In this document: positions 1-9,987 of the stretch, piece by piece
Position numbering within the stretch: position 1 is the stretch's first letter
Layout of the letters: each line of letters starts with the position of its first letter
Assembly: GCA_903870275.1 (NCBI GenBank)
Contig: CAIQCK010000010.1
Location: forward strand, 1 to 64,000
Direction of reading: 5' to 3'
Source: an uncultured bacterium
GTDB taxonomy: Bacteria; Verrucomicrobiota; Verrucomicrobiia; CAIQCK01
DNA: 64,000 bases
The notes under the pieces: generated by a model
Seen by the model: the letters and a program-made list of their open reading frames with translations, nothing else
What the model was told of the DNA's origin: nothing
Databases searched by the model: none
Program-made: the position numbers and the translations under genes

Positions 1-63
1 GACTCCGTCGAGCCTCCTTCTTGGGCGTGTCGAGCTTTCAGACTGCGGAGGCTCGACGGAGTC
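1..63. repeat. Imperfectly centred palindromic repeat at the window edge
   Basis: Positions 1-17 and 47-63 are perfect reverse complements (17 bp arms, 29 base spacer). The arms read gactccgtcgagcctcc and its complement. No gene overlaps it. It resembles the other inverted repeats in the window in being an intergenic palindrome, but its sequence is not shared with them, and it may continue beyond the left edge. From 64 to about 330 I see no gene, only AT-richer spacer leading to the RAYT remnant. Confidence 0.6.
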
Positions 64-330
64 TCGCCCCACCGATCATAAATCTTCGTGGCCTGCGACG
101 ACTCTTCGACATTGTAATACAGATGCACACGGATTCTTGAGTCCCTGATGGGACACTCTCCTGTTGCCGGATGGCGCACCGCTTTCATCGTTGGACGCAG
201 CATAGAGAATTTAACTCATTGCGTCAAGTGAAATTATCTACATTCCGGCAGCCGGTTCCAATCCGGTTGCGCGAAACGCGCTATCTGGGTCAACGAACCC
301 CAAAATCCATTCTACCCTGAAAGGGTAGAA

Positions 331-660
331 TCAATCCCACACATACCGTTCGTCGAATTCGACCGCATACCGCCGCAACAACTCGCGTAATTAGTCCTGA
401 AACGACATCTTGCGACGATGTTCCTCCTGCTTGGCGATGTAACCCCGCACCGCTTCGATTTTCGAAAACCCGATGGAGAAAACTCCATATCCGTTCTGCC
501 ACGCGAACTCCTCCAACCCCGGCCCCTTCGTCTTGATCCACAACGATGACCCGCGTTTCGCCTCCCTGACCATCGCCGCCGCATCGCGCGTGCGCGACAA
601 CGCGCAGAGGAAATGAACATGGTCTTCCGCGCCGTCTACGATGACTTGAAGGCACTGTCA
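331..660 (-). pseudogene. RAYT (REP-associated Y1) transposase remnant
   Basis: This stretch is a second copy of the intact RAYT at 2362-2817. The C-terminal two thirds are recognisable on the minus strand, from a DGAEDHVHF match down to YVWD and its stop at 331-333. The HUH pair and the Tyr-containing helix are still readable. It is broken in two ways: homology stops near 655, so the first ~50 residues are missing, and the GAG codon after the SFQD motif has become TAA (near 391). About 45 bases downstream of the stop, including a ttctaccctgaaagggtagaa palindrome, are also shared with the intact copy. The two copies lie in direct orientation with the sialidase gene between them. Confidence 0.8.
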
Positions 661-825
661 AGAAGGGATAGAAATGCTGGTCAATGAAACCGAATGGCCC
701 GAGATGGTCGTGGGCGCATGTCATATGGGAGATGTCGGCTGGAGTGCGGACATGAAGGAAACGTCTGGAGGAGAAGTCTCTTGGTGTTGAATTGGCTGTC
801 TTCCAAGTCTTGCATGAGGATTTCC

Positions 826-2211
826 ATGAAGAAAAATTGGGGCTGGTGGGTCGCGGCGGGTGCGCTATTTGCGGTTTTCTGTGCGTCGGCGGCGGAGAAG
901 ACGGCGGAGCGGATCAAGCTCGTGATGGGGGACGAGCATGTCATCGTTCGGGGGATTCGTCCCGAGGAGCAGCTCTGGGGCGCGTATCAGTTTCCGCGGC
1001 CCTACAAGCTGGGGGATCGGTTTGTGGTTTCCGTCCACATCGCCGAAGACAGCATTAGCAGCTATGGGGCAACGGCCCGCTGGTTTGAAAGCCGCGATGA
1101 AGGCAAGACGTGGAAGGAGACCGACGCCTCGGTCGCCAAGGAGTGCGGCTTGCTCCTCAAAAACGGAGACAAGGTCTACTTCCCCCCGGAATCAGGCATC
1201 GACGTCACCCAATACACGATGACGCCTTGGAACAAGTACACGCCCGGCTACGATTTCTCGAAGAAGGCCGAGGAGGGTATATTGCCGATTCCGGACGGCA
1301 TGACCTTTTGGATGGGTGGCACGACTATCCATGCGTACAACGCCGACCGCCTGCCTCCGAGTCTTTCGAAAAGGGAATGGACGCTCCATCGAATCCCGGC
1401 GGGGCAGGCGAAACCCGTTGCCGAACGCGCCCAGGTGGATTGGCCGTATCTGACGCGCGTCGTCCACGTCGAAAGGAACGGCAGGAAGATCCTGAAGTCG
1501 ATCTTCCCGCGGGGCAACCCGAAGCTCGGCCCAGACGGGGCGATCTGGGTCAGCGTCTTTTCCGGCGAGGGCCATCTCAATCCCGAAAACGGGCAATACA
1601 GTCCCTACTATTCGGCGGAAATCTTCCGCTCCGAGGACAACGGCCGGACCTTCAAGCGGCGCGCACACATGGAATACGAGGCCGACGGGCACATATACCC
1701 CTACAAAAGCGGCGGGTACAGCGACAGCGACTTCGAATTCATGCCGGACGGCTCCATCGTCTGGTTCCTCCGGTCGACCTGGTATGCGTCCACCGGCAAG
1801 GAATGGGATCCCATGTACATGACACGTTCAACGGACGGTGGCCATACATGGTCGAAGCCCGTCAAGTTTGACGAGCTTGGCATCCTGCCGCGCTTGTGCA
1901 AGCTCGACTGCGGCGTGACGATGCTCTGCTATGCCCGCCCCGGGATGTTCGTCCGTGCGTCCCTGAACGACAGCGGAACGAAGTGGACTGAACCTCTCGT
2001 CGTCATGACCCCCGGCGACCGCAGCGCGCTCGCCAACAAGAAGGCAGCCGATCCGACCTTCCACGACTGGGACGGTGCCTGCAACAATCCGGAGATCGTC
2101 CCCCTCGACAAGAACAGCGTCCTCTTTTTCTACAGCGATTTCTACTATCCCGATGAAACCGGCGTTAAACGAAAGACAATTCTCTGCCGGAAGATCTCGG
2201 TCGAGAAGTAG
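826..2211 (+). CDS. Secreted sialidase-like (BNR/Asp-box) exo-glycosidase
   Basis: A 461-residue protein with a signal peptide (about residues 1-23) and a six-bladed beta-propeller pattern. Three Asp boxes are visible: SRDEGKTW (89-96), SEDNGRTF (269-276) and STDGGHTW (335-342). Such propellers typically release terminal sialic acids or related sugars from glycans outside the cytoplasm. The Asp boxes are structural and do not prove sialidase activity. The ATG at 826 was chosen because gagga lies 6-7 bases upstream and a signal peptide starts there; the reading frame opens at 694 but the extra residues look random. The gene stands alone, flanked by two RAYT copies in direct orientation, which suggests an accessory locus prone to rearrangement. 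Confidence 0.8.
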   Translation: MKKNWGWWVAAGALFAVFCASAAEKTAERIKLVMGDEHVIVRGIRPEEQLWGAYQFPRPYKLGDRFVVSVHIAEDSISSYGATARWFESRDEGKTWKETDASVAKECGLLLKNGDKVYFPPESGIDVTQYTMTPWNKYTPGYDFSKKAEEGILPIPDGMTFWMGGTTIHAYNADRLPPSLSKREWTLHRIPAGQAKPVAERAQVDWPYLTRVVHVERNGRKILKSIFPRGNPKLGPDGAIWVSVFSGEGHLNPENGQYSPYYSAEIFRSEDNGRTFKRRAHMEYEADGHIYPYKSGGYSDSDFEFMPDGSIVWFLRSTWYASTGKEWDPMYMTRSTDGGHTWSKPVKFDELGILPRLCKLDCGVTMLCYARPGMFVRASLNDSGTKWTEPLVVMTPGDRSALANKKAADPTFHDWDGACNNPEIVPLDKNSVLFFYSDFYYPDETGVKRKTILCRKISVEK

Positions 2212-2259
2212 AGCTTCTTTGACTGTTTACGGGGTCAGACTCTCAACCGGCCCGGGAAC

Positions 2260-2361
2260 AATCCCGAAGGGATTGAAATCACTCAGCCCAGGGTTGCCGA
2301 GTCTGCGAGGCTACCCTGGGTCAACGAACCCCAAAATCCATTCTACCCTGAAAGGGTAGAA
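2260..2361. repeat. Left REP-like palindrome cluster flanking the RAYT
   Basis: Two elements lie just past the RAYT stop. The first, 2260-2321, begins atcccgaagggattg and continues through actcagcccagggttg to ctaccctggg. The second, 2341-2361, is the palindrome ttctaccctgaaagggtagaa. Both recur in inverted orientation on the other side of the gene (2849-2950). This is the arrangement expected of REP sequences mobilised by a RAYT. Confidence 0.7.
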
Positions 2362-2817
2362 TCAATCCCACACATACCGTTCGTCGAAATCCACCGCATA
2401 CCGCCGCAACAACTCGCGCAACTCGTCCTGAAACGACATCTTGCGATGATGCTCCTCCTGCTTGGCAATGTAATTCCGCACCGCTTCGATTTGCGAATAC
2501 CCGATGGAGAAAATCCCGTAACCGTTCTGCCACGCGAACTCCTCCAAACCCGGCCCCTTCGTCTTCAACCACAACGACGACCCGCGTTTCGACTCCTTGA
2601 TCACCGTCGCCGCATCGCGCGTGCGCGACAACGCACAGAGAAAATGCACATGGTCTTCCGCGCCGCCCACGATGACGGGCTGGCAATCGAGATTGGCGAG
2701 AACACCGCCGAGGTAACGGTGCAATTCTTCGCCGAGGGTTTTGTCGCGCAGAAACGGCCGGTGCTCTTTGGTCGAGAAGACCGTATGCACCAGAATCTTT
2801 GCGAGCGATTGCGGCAT
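2362..2817 (-). CDS. REP-associated tyrosine transposase (RAYT, Y1_Tnp/IS200-like)
   Basis: A 151-residue single-domain HUH nuclease. The metal-binding pair is His56-Val-His58 in AEDHVHFL, and the likely nucleophile is Tyr116 in VRNYIAKQEEHH. Enzymes of this family cut single-stranded DNA at REP hairpins and are thought to spread or maintain them. The start at 2817 (MPQSLAKI) fits the family length; the frame stays open upstream to 3006 only because it reads through the adjoining REP element. It is flanked by inverted REP-like palindromes (2260-2361 and 2849-2950), and a truncated copy lies at 331-660. It appears intact and could act in trans on repeats elsewhere in the genome. Confidence 0.88.
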   Translation of the reverse strand: MPQSLAKILVHTVFSTKEHRPFLRDKTLGEELHRYLGGVLANLDCQPVIVGGAEDHVHFLCALSRTRDAATVIKESKRGSSLWLKTKGPGLEEFAWQNGYGIFSIGYSQIEAVRNYIAKQEEHHRKMSFQDELRELLRRYAVDFDERYVWD

Positions 2818-2848
2818 GGCGGAATGATGGGCTTTTACGACGGTGGAT

Positions 2849-2950
2849 TCAACCCTTTCAGGGTAGATGATTTTTGTTTTGTTGCTGTCCCAGGGTAGGC
2901 CCGTCTGACGGGCCAACCCTGGGCTGAGTGATGCAATCCCTTCGGGATTG
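2849..2950. repeat. Right REP-like palindrome cluster flanking the RAYT
   Basis: Positions 2889-2950 are the reverse complement of the element at 2260-2321 with a few mismatches. They contain cccagggtaggcccg, the hairpin cccgtctgacggg, and caatcccttcgggatt. The ctttcagggtaga at 2857-2869 is the reverse complement of the left tctaccctgaaag. The pair brackets the transposase at 2362-2817. Confidence 0.7.
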
Positions 2951-2974
2951 ATGCCACATGCGATGGCGTGTGCC

Positions 2975-3868
2975 TCATTGATCTTTGTAGCGATCAATGA
3001 GGGCATCTACGATACGTTGAACACAAGTCGCAACATCTGCATGGATAGCGGCCTCAGGGAACCGGAAAACTTTGTAACCCCTGCTCTTGAGGTAGCCGTC
3101 CTTCTTCCGGTCTCTCTTGACCATTTCGGGAAGCGAGTGCCAGTATTTGCCGTCGCACTCCACGACCAGTCGCGCCCCAGGTATTAGGGCGTCAACGACC
3201 CATAGACCGTCAATGACTTGCTGTTTTACGAACGTAACCCCGCGCCGCTCCAGTTCCTGATACATCTTCGCTTCGATGGCCGTTTCCCGAGGCATCGTAT
3301 AGTGCAATTTCTTCACCGGGATTCCAAGTTCCGCCATTCGCCGAAGAACCGTCCCGCGACCGACTCTCAGACGGACGGCAATTGCTGAAGCACTGAGACC
3401 TTCGACCTCATAGAGATACTGGAGACCATCTTTACAGATTTGCAGTTTGCGTTGACCCTTGTTCCAACCTGGGATGACATTAGACGGCTTAACGGAAACA
3501 AAAGGCGGAAGCCCAGCAGTCCGGCACGCAGCTTCCCATGACCCGCCCAAGCGTTGGATGAGTGTAGATGATCTCATCTGGGATCGCTCATCGAACTCAG
3601 TTGTTGACGGTGTCCTGCTCAGTTCGGACGCCACGCGTCTGAGTTCCTCCACCATTTCGATGTCCTGATACGTAAGCCCTGCTTTTTTCGGATCAAAACC
3701 AGCAGAGGCCAGAGCCTTTTTCCAGCCGCCAAATCGCGTGGCAACGGTAACCGGTGATACTTTGCTCTCGCGCCGGAATTCATCCATGCTCGGGATCTTG
3801 CCAAGCAACCTTGCGACTCGCCTCAATTCGGCCAGCAGGTATTCCCGCGGATATCTTTGCTGTGCCAT
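2975..3868 (-). CDS. Endonuclease: HNH-associated repeats fused to a Vsr/DUF559-like PD-(D/E)XK nuclease
   Basis: A 297-residue protein. The N-terminal half has two copies of the homing-endonuclease-associated repeat (about 6-55 and 68-120), each built as a helix-turn-helix with a P-x-x-x-E/D-F motif and a GG-W-x-x-A tail. A further HTH-like segment follows (ASAIAVRLRVGRGTVLRR). The C-terminus looks like a small PD-(D/E)XK fold, with VVDALIPGA followed by VVECDGKYWH and then RDRKKDGYLKSRGYKV, as in Vsr/DUF559 nucleases. I infer a sequence-specific DNA nuclease, possibly a free-standing selfish or repair enzyme. The start at 3868 (MAQQRYP) avoids overlap with the gene ending at 3886. Confidence 0.65.
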   Translation of the reverse strand: MAQQRYPREYLLAELRRVARLLGKIPSMDEFRRESKVSPVTVATRFGGWKKALASAGFDPKKAGLTYQDIEMVEELRRVASELSRTPSTTEFDERSQMRSSTLIQRLGGSWEAACRTAGLPPFVSVKPSNVIPGWNKGQRKLQICKDGLQYLYEVEGLSASAIAVRLRVGRGTVLRRMAELGIPVKKLHYTMPRETAIEAKMYQELERRGVTFVKQQVIDGLWVVDALIPGARLVVECDGKYWHSLPEMVKRDRKKDGYLKSRGYKVFRFPEAAIHADVATCVQRIVDALIDRYKDQ

Positions 3869-3885
3869 TACAGATTTCCCAGTGT

Positions 3886-4644
3886 TCACCGCTTCACCGG
3901 CTCTGCGTTCCACACCTTGATGTCGCCGAACCAGCCGTCTTTGCCGGCGACGCCGAGTTCGATCTTGGACTTGGTGGGGTGGGCGATGCCGGAGGACTTG
4001 AGGAAGGCGGCGGGTTTGCCGTCGAGGGTGACGCGCATTTCATCGCCGACGGTCTCGACGCCGAGGACATACCACTTGCCGGCTTCGAGCTTGGCGGGGT
4101 AGGTGATCTGGCGGCCTTTGAGGAGCTTGGCGACCTCGTCCTTCTTGGTCGGGTCGTTGCGCATGTCGCGGATCTCGTTCTTCATGCCGCCGTCGCGCTC
4201 GTCAATGATGGTGACGCCGTTGAGGCGGACCTGGGCGCGGCAAAGGTGGCCGTAGTGGGAGCCGGTGAATTTGCGGTCGTCGAACTCGACATCAATCATC
4301 GTGGCGCCCTCGAACTTGATCTTGCACTCGACGACGCTGTCCTTGGTGGGGATTTCCAGTCCGTGCACGGCGGCGTGGGCCTTGACCTCGGGTTTGCCGT
4401 CGGCGGCGGGGATGTTCTTGTCGCGGGTCTGCGTGCCCTTGAGCGCGCCGTCCTCGACGACGAAGGTCGCGACGACCTTGTGCCAGCGCTTGTCCGGCGT
4501 GGCGCCTTTGAAGTCGTCGGAGAAGAGGAGTTCTTTTTTCACGGCGACCGGCCCGGCCGGGATCTCCGGCAATTTGGGCGCGCTGGCGGCCAAGGCAACG
4601 GCGGTGATGAGGACGAGAGGGGCGAGGATGAGACGTGTGTTCAT
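3886..4644 (-). CDS. Secreted DUF1080/LamG-like sugar-binding or glycosidase-like protein
   Basis: A 252-residue protein with a signal peptide ending near LAASA (residue ~21). The rest looks like a single concanavalin-like beta-sandwich: LLFSDDFKG-x-RW near the N-terminus, then ALKGTQT, then EAGKWYVLGVET and MRVTLDGKPA strands. This pattern is typical of the 3-keto-disaccharide hydrolase/DUF1080 and laminin-G-like families common in PVC bacteria. No catalytic residues can be assigned with confidence. It is monocistronic on the minus strand, between the nuclease gene and the IS110 element. Confidence 0.6.
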   Translation of the reverse strand: MNTRLILAPLVLITAVALAASAPKLPEIPAGPVAVKKELLFSDDFKGATPDKRWHKVVATFVVEDGALKGTQTRDKNIPAADGKPEVKAHAAVHGLEIPTKDSVVECKIKFEGATMIDVEFDDRKFTGSHYGHLCRAQVRLNGVTIIDERDGGMKNEIRDMRNDPTKKDEVAKLLKGRQITYPAKLEAGKWYVLGVETVGDEMRVTLDGKPAAFLKSSGIAHPTKSKIELGVAGKDGWFGDIKVWNAEPVKR

Positions 4645-4758
4645 AGTGGATTTGTGTTGAATGTGTCGGGCGATGTATAGCGATTTGACGCGGTGAGCGC
4701 AAGCCAGACGTGGGGTGGGGGCGGGGCATTCGAAAACTGTAGATATGGTCTTGGGGTG

Positions 4759-5754
4759 TCAAGCGGTTGCATAGTTGGGGTCGAAAGGTTTTTCATGCTT
4801 GAGGATGCCGAAGATGATGTGCAAGAGCTTGCGCATGACGGCACAGATCACCGCTTTCTTGCTTTTGCCTTTGGTGGCCAGCCGATCCGCAAACGCCTTC
4901 AGCAACGGATTTCTCCACCGCGCCACCAGCGCCGGCATGTAGAGCGCCGCTCGCAACGGCCGGCGGCCTTGCTTGCTGAGCCGGCTGGCTTGCCGCACGC
5001 TGCTGCCTGATTCATGCCGCCGCGGATGCAGTCCCGCCAAGGCCGCCGCCCGGCGCGCTTGCCGCAACTGTTGCGGGGGCGGCAATTCCGCCAGCACCCG
5101 CGCCGCACTGAGCCAAGCCACGCCCGGAATGCTGCACAGCAACCGGCTTTGCCGTTGCAGCATCGAGTCCTGATCCAAACATTGGCGGATGTGCTTGAGC
5201 AAGGTCTGCACTTCGGCCGTCAGCAGCCGGACCAACCGCTGGATTGAACCGGCCACTGCCGGCGCGGCTTGCGTCAAACGATTCTTCTCCGCGTGCAGCA
5301 ACCGTTGTACGTCCTCGAGCCGGCGCACCAACGCTTGCAGACGCGCTTGCTCTTGGCTGGGCGGCTGCCAGGCGGGCGGGCGTTGGCTCTGCACGAATTC
5401 GGCGATGAGTTCGGCGTCGGCACGGTCGGTCTTGTTGCGTTTGCCGCTGGCGGTGCCGTAGGCCTTGACGCGGTAGGGGTTGAGCACGCTGGTCCAGTGA
5501 TGATGCTCGTGCAACCAGCACGCTAACGCCAAGCCGTAGCGGCCGGTGGCCTCCAAGCCCACATGGACGCTGCCGACGTGCATCGCTTCCAGCCATCGCT
5601 GGAGTTGGCCAAAGCCGGTGGGGTTGTTATCGAAGCGGCTGGCGCGGCGCTGGCCGCTGTCGAGCAGCAAGACTGCATCGAAGCAGGCTTTGGAAATGTC
5701 CACGCCTAGGACGGTGTGGGGTGGTGTCTGCGGACCGGAATGAGTTGAGTTCAT
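4759..5754 (-). CDS. IS110-family transposase (DEDD recombinase)
   Basis: A 331-residue transposase. The N-terminal RuvC-like domain shows Asp19 (VLGVDIS), Glu68 (GLEATGRYG), and Asp110/Asp113 (NKTDRADAE). The C-terminal Tnp_20 domain has LCSIPGVAWLSAARV and a GSSVRQASRLSKQGRRPLR block carrying the candidate catalytic serine (Ser251/252). These enzymes recombine circular intermediates into short target sites, guided by an element-encoded bridge RNA in studied members. The start at 5754 (MNSTHSG) follows a gagct stretch; the frame is open to 5823. All four acidic residues and the serine are present, so the protein looks functional. Confidence 0.92.
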   Translation of the reverse strand: MNSTHSGPQTPPHTVLGVDISKACFDAVLLLDSGQRRASRFDNNPTGFGQLQRWLEAMHVGSVHVGLEATGRYGLALACWLHEHHHWTSVLNPYRVKAYGTASGKRNKTDRADAELIAEFVQSQRPPAWQPPSQEQARLQALVRRLEDVQRLLHAEKNRLTQAAPAVAGSIQRLVRLLTAEVQTLLKHIRQCLDQDSMLQRQSRLLCSIPGVAWLSAARVLAELPPPQQLRQARRAAALAGLHPRRHESGSSVRQASRLSKQGRRPLRAALYMPALVARWRNPLLKAFADRLATKGKSKKAVICAVMRKLLHIIFGILKHEKPFDPNYATA

Positions 5755-5759
5755 CGAAT

Positions 5760-6015
5760 AGCTCCAGAGTTGAGGTTTGAGGTCACGGCCGACGGCTTCG
5801 AGGCAGGGCCGGCTGGAGCACAAGCTTGTATGCGCGCTCGAGGGCGGTTAAGCTCTCGGCGCTGGATATGGTTCGGCTTACCAGCCGACAACGAGGCCAG
5901 GCAAGGGAGCTTATCTACAGTCGGGCTCGTAGCCCCAGCGGCGGCACAGTCTTCCCTTGCCTGCGCCTCGAAGTTGTCAGTGAAGGTCTTCTTGCCCATA
6001 AATGGGGGACGAGGG
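5760..6015 (-). ncRNA. Candidate IS110 bridge RNA / structured leader
   Basis: This is the non-coding leader upstream of the transposase. Positions 5893-5908 (gaggccaggcaaggga) pair with 5953-5969 in a 16 bp stem with one bulged base. Inside its loop is a second perfect hairpin, gggctcgtagccc (5923-5935). Elements of the IS110 subgroup encode a bridge RNA at this place, with internal loops that pair to donor and target DNA. Which loops do so here cannot be read from one copy. The limits are approximate. Confidence 0.45.
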
Positions 6016-6021
6016 CAAGAT

Positions 6022-6090
6022 ACAAGCGGCGGTCTCTGACCGCCGGTCATTGATGATGGATGATTTCGGCGGTCAGAGACCGCCGCTACA
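6022..6090. repeat. Dispersed double-hairpin repeat, copy 1
   Basis: Arms agcggcggtctctgaccgccg (6025-6045) and its reverse complement (6067-6087) surround a 21 base spacer. Each arm is itself a hairpin (cggcggtc-tct-gaccgccg). A second copy with the same architecture lies at 62816-62884. It lies in the intergenic space between the IS110 leader and the glycosidase gene. Confidence 0.8.
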
Positions 6091-6101
6091 GTGAACGGAG
6101 A

Positions 6102-7517
6102 TCACGGCTCAAGCCGCTTCAACCGGATTGCAACGGAGTCTTGAAATTCCCCAAGCTCGATCCGCAAGCGCTGGTCCTGAACGCTGATTTGCGTCTTGCC
6201 GGTGGACTTGCCGGTGACGGGATCGAAGAACTCGGCCTGCCATGAACCACCCGGAGCGTCCATGGTCACGTATTGCCCCGACAACGGTTTCACCGGCCAA
6301 TCGGGCGGCTCGCAGTTGGCGTCGCGGAACCACGCAAGCCGCACCCGCTGGTTGCCGAGGACGGCCCCTTTCACTCCGGGCGAAGACTCGCACGGGACTG
6401 GCGCGAAATCGCTGAAGTCCATGCCGCGAACGAACGACACCGCTGTTGCGGCGGCCTCGTGGTAGTCGCGGCACACATCGGCCTTCTCGAACTTGTCGTA
6501 GCCGTCCTGCCACCAGAGCGCGCGGCCGTTCATCGCGCCGCTCACCACGGCGGCCCAGATGGCGTGCCGGATGCCGACCTCCGCGCGCGGCGCGACATCC
6601 AACGTGCCGTGCGGCGGTCCGGCGTTCAGGCCGCTTTCGCCAATGAGAACCGGCTTGCCGTATTTCTTGAGCCGATTGTGGACCGTCGCAATGATCAAGT
6701 CGTCCAGCCGGCCTCGGAAAGGTCCATTTGCGTAGGGGTGGATTTCGATAAAGTCGAGCGCGGCGCTTCTCAGCAGCTTCGGCCATTCGAGGACGCCGGC
6801 CTGCGAAGCCGTAACCGGTCGCTTCCGCGGATCGGCCGCGCGAATCACAGCGGCGGCGCGTTCGGTGAACTCGACCGCGCGCTCTTCGGTCGCCCCGGTG
6901 ACGAGGTCCAGTTCGGAGAAGAGTTCCCACCCCACGATGGCGCGGCGAGGCGACCAGCGCCTGACGAACGTCTCCAGCCGTTTCAGCCAGAGCTGGCGGC
7001 AGGGCGTATCGTCGAACAACTCACTGGGTCGTTTCGCCGGGCCACCGCGGGCGATGTTGAAGGGGTTTTTGTCCCAAGTGTGCCAGGTCTCCTTGTTGCT
7101 GCCGTCGTTCCAATCCGACCACACGCCCAGCACCGGCAACACGGCGAGGCCGAGCTCCTCGGCGAAGTCCAGAATCTTGTCCCAAGCCGCCAGCATCCCG
7201 GGATCAATTTCACCGGGCTTCTCGCCGGGCGGAATATAGGTGAAATGGATGCGCATGAACCGCTCGCCAGCCGCGGCGGCCTGGCGGAAATGGTCATCAT
7301 ACGCTTTCGGGCCGATGCCTGCCGGGTTGCGCCCCAGCACGAACGCCGGCTGGCCGTCCACGCGGAAATATTTCTCGCCCGGTCGCAGTTCGAAGATCGG
7401 CGGTTGACCGTTCGGGCTGGCGGAAAAAACGGTCGTGCTGCACGGTGCGAGCAGCCACACCCACAACACGGCGAGAAGAAGTCGGATTGCGATCCAGTCG
7501 GTCATAGCCATTGCCAT
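6102..7517 (-). CDS. Secreted GH5-like TIM-barrel glycoside hydrolase (cellulase/mannanase-like)
   Basis: A 471-residue protein with an N-terminal hydrophobic signal/anchor (about residues 8-33, with a Cys at 26 that could be a lipobox). The barrel runs from about residue 45 to 390. The probable acid/base is Glu202 in GWELFSELD, on strand 4, and the nucleophile Glu294 in VLIGESGL, on strand 7. The spacing and motifs match clan GH-A. A small beta-sandwich follows (about 400-471). The usual Asn before the acid/base Glu is Ser here, so it is a divergent member whose substrate cannot be predicted. The start ATG at 7517 is followed by two nearby alternative ATGs (MAMAM). Confidence 0.65.
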   Translation of the reverse strand: MAMAMTDWIAIRLLLAVLWVWLLAPCSTTVFSASPNGQPPIFELRPGEKYFRVDGQPAFVLGRNPAGIGPKAYDDHFRQAAAAGERFMRIHFTYIPPGEKPGEIDPGMLAAWDKILDFAEELGLAVLPVLGVWSDWNDGSNKETWHTWDKNPFNIARGGPAKRPSELFDDTPCRQLWLKRLETFVRRWSPRRAIVGWELFSELDLVTGATEERAVEFTERAAAVIRAADPRKRPVTASQAGVLEWPKLLRSAALDFIEIHPYANGPFRGRLDDLIIATVHNRLKKYGKPVLIGESGLNAGPPHGTLDVAPRAEVGIRHAIWAAVVSGAMNGRALWWQDGYDKFEKADVCRDYHEAAATAVSFVRGMDFSDFAPVPCESSPGVKGAVLGNQRVRLAWFRDANCEPPDWPVKPLSGQYVTMDAPGGSWQAEFFDPVTGKSTGKTQISVQDQRLRIELGEFQDSVAIRLKRLEP

Positions 7518-7591
7518 TGCGCGGCTTCTTCACTATCAGAAAGCCGCTCGTGGAGAAACTCATTCTCCAAGCCGTGACCCTTCAGTTGAAA

Positions 7592-7892
7592 CAGCCCCTC
7601 ACCCCGGCCCTCTCCCCGTTCGACGGGGAGAGGGAAAAATTCTGCGCGTTATCCTGCGGCCTGCTGACTAATGCTGCGCAACAACCAAACCGTAACGCGG
7701 ACACTCTTGTCCGCGTCGTTGTGCTCACGGAGAACAGCGCGGACAAGAGTGTCCGCGTTACGTGGCCCGGCCAAATCCTCTTCGCAAAAATGCCGCGTCT
7801 TTCAACCGGGGATTCTGGCAATGCCCGCTTTCGCATCAGGAGAAAACGATTCCCTCTCCCCATCCGATGGGAAGAGGGCAAGGGTGAGGGGA
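7592..7892. repeat. Nest of inverted palindromic repeats
   Basis: The gap between the glycosidase (6102-7517) and thiC holds no credible gene. It holds two inverted copies of one element: 7592-7634, with hairpin ccctctccccgt-tcg-acggggagaggg, and 7852-7892, its approximate reverse complement. Between them sits a perfect 25 bp inverted repeat (7691-7715 and 7738-7762) whose arms are each self-complementary (cggaca-ctct-tgtccg). The structure is nested and looks like REP/BIME-type elements inserted into one another. Confidence 0.7.
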
Positions 7893-7955
7893 CGCGGCGA
7901 CTGCATGGACACGGCCAAGAGGCTGATGGCCTTCACGAACTTCGCGACAGGCCGG

Positions 7956-9863
<1,908 letters not shown>

Positions 9864-9864
9864 T

Positions 9865-9975
9865 CATCGCAGTTCCCTTCGCCGGCATTACCCGGATCAG
9901 GTTCAGTGGGTCGCCCGAATATCTTCGGGCCTCTCAGCCTGGCCGTTGCGACCGGCCTCCGGCTCCCCAACGCAA
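9865..9975 (-). promoter_or_regulatory. TPP (THI-box) riboswitch upstream of thiC
   Basis: The minus strand shows the conserved thi-box: ggccaggctgagaggc, an ATTCGGGCGACCC helix, then actgaacctgatccgggtaa and tgccggcgaaggga. The CTGAGA and CTGAACCTGATCCGG cores are intact. It lies directly upstream of a terminator and thiC, so the element most likely represses thiC transcription when thiamine pyrophosphate is plentiful. Confidence 0.95.
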
Positions 9976-9987
9976 AAAGAACACGCC

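Larger units (their letters stand above)
4745..6021 (-). mobile_element. IS110-family insertion sequence
   Basis: The element consists of the DEDD transposase at 4759-5754 plus a long non-coding leader (5755 to about 6020). IS110 elements lack terminal inverted repeats, so the boundaries are approximate. The right boundary is placed where the dispersed GCGGCGGTC palindrome begins (6022), the left just past the stop codon. Confidence 0.55.
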
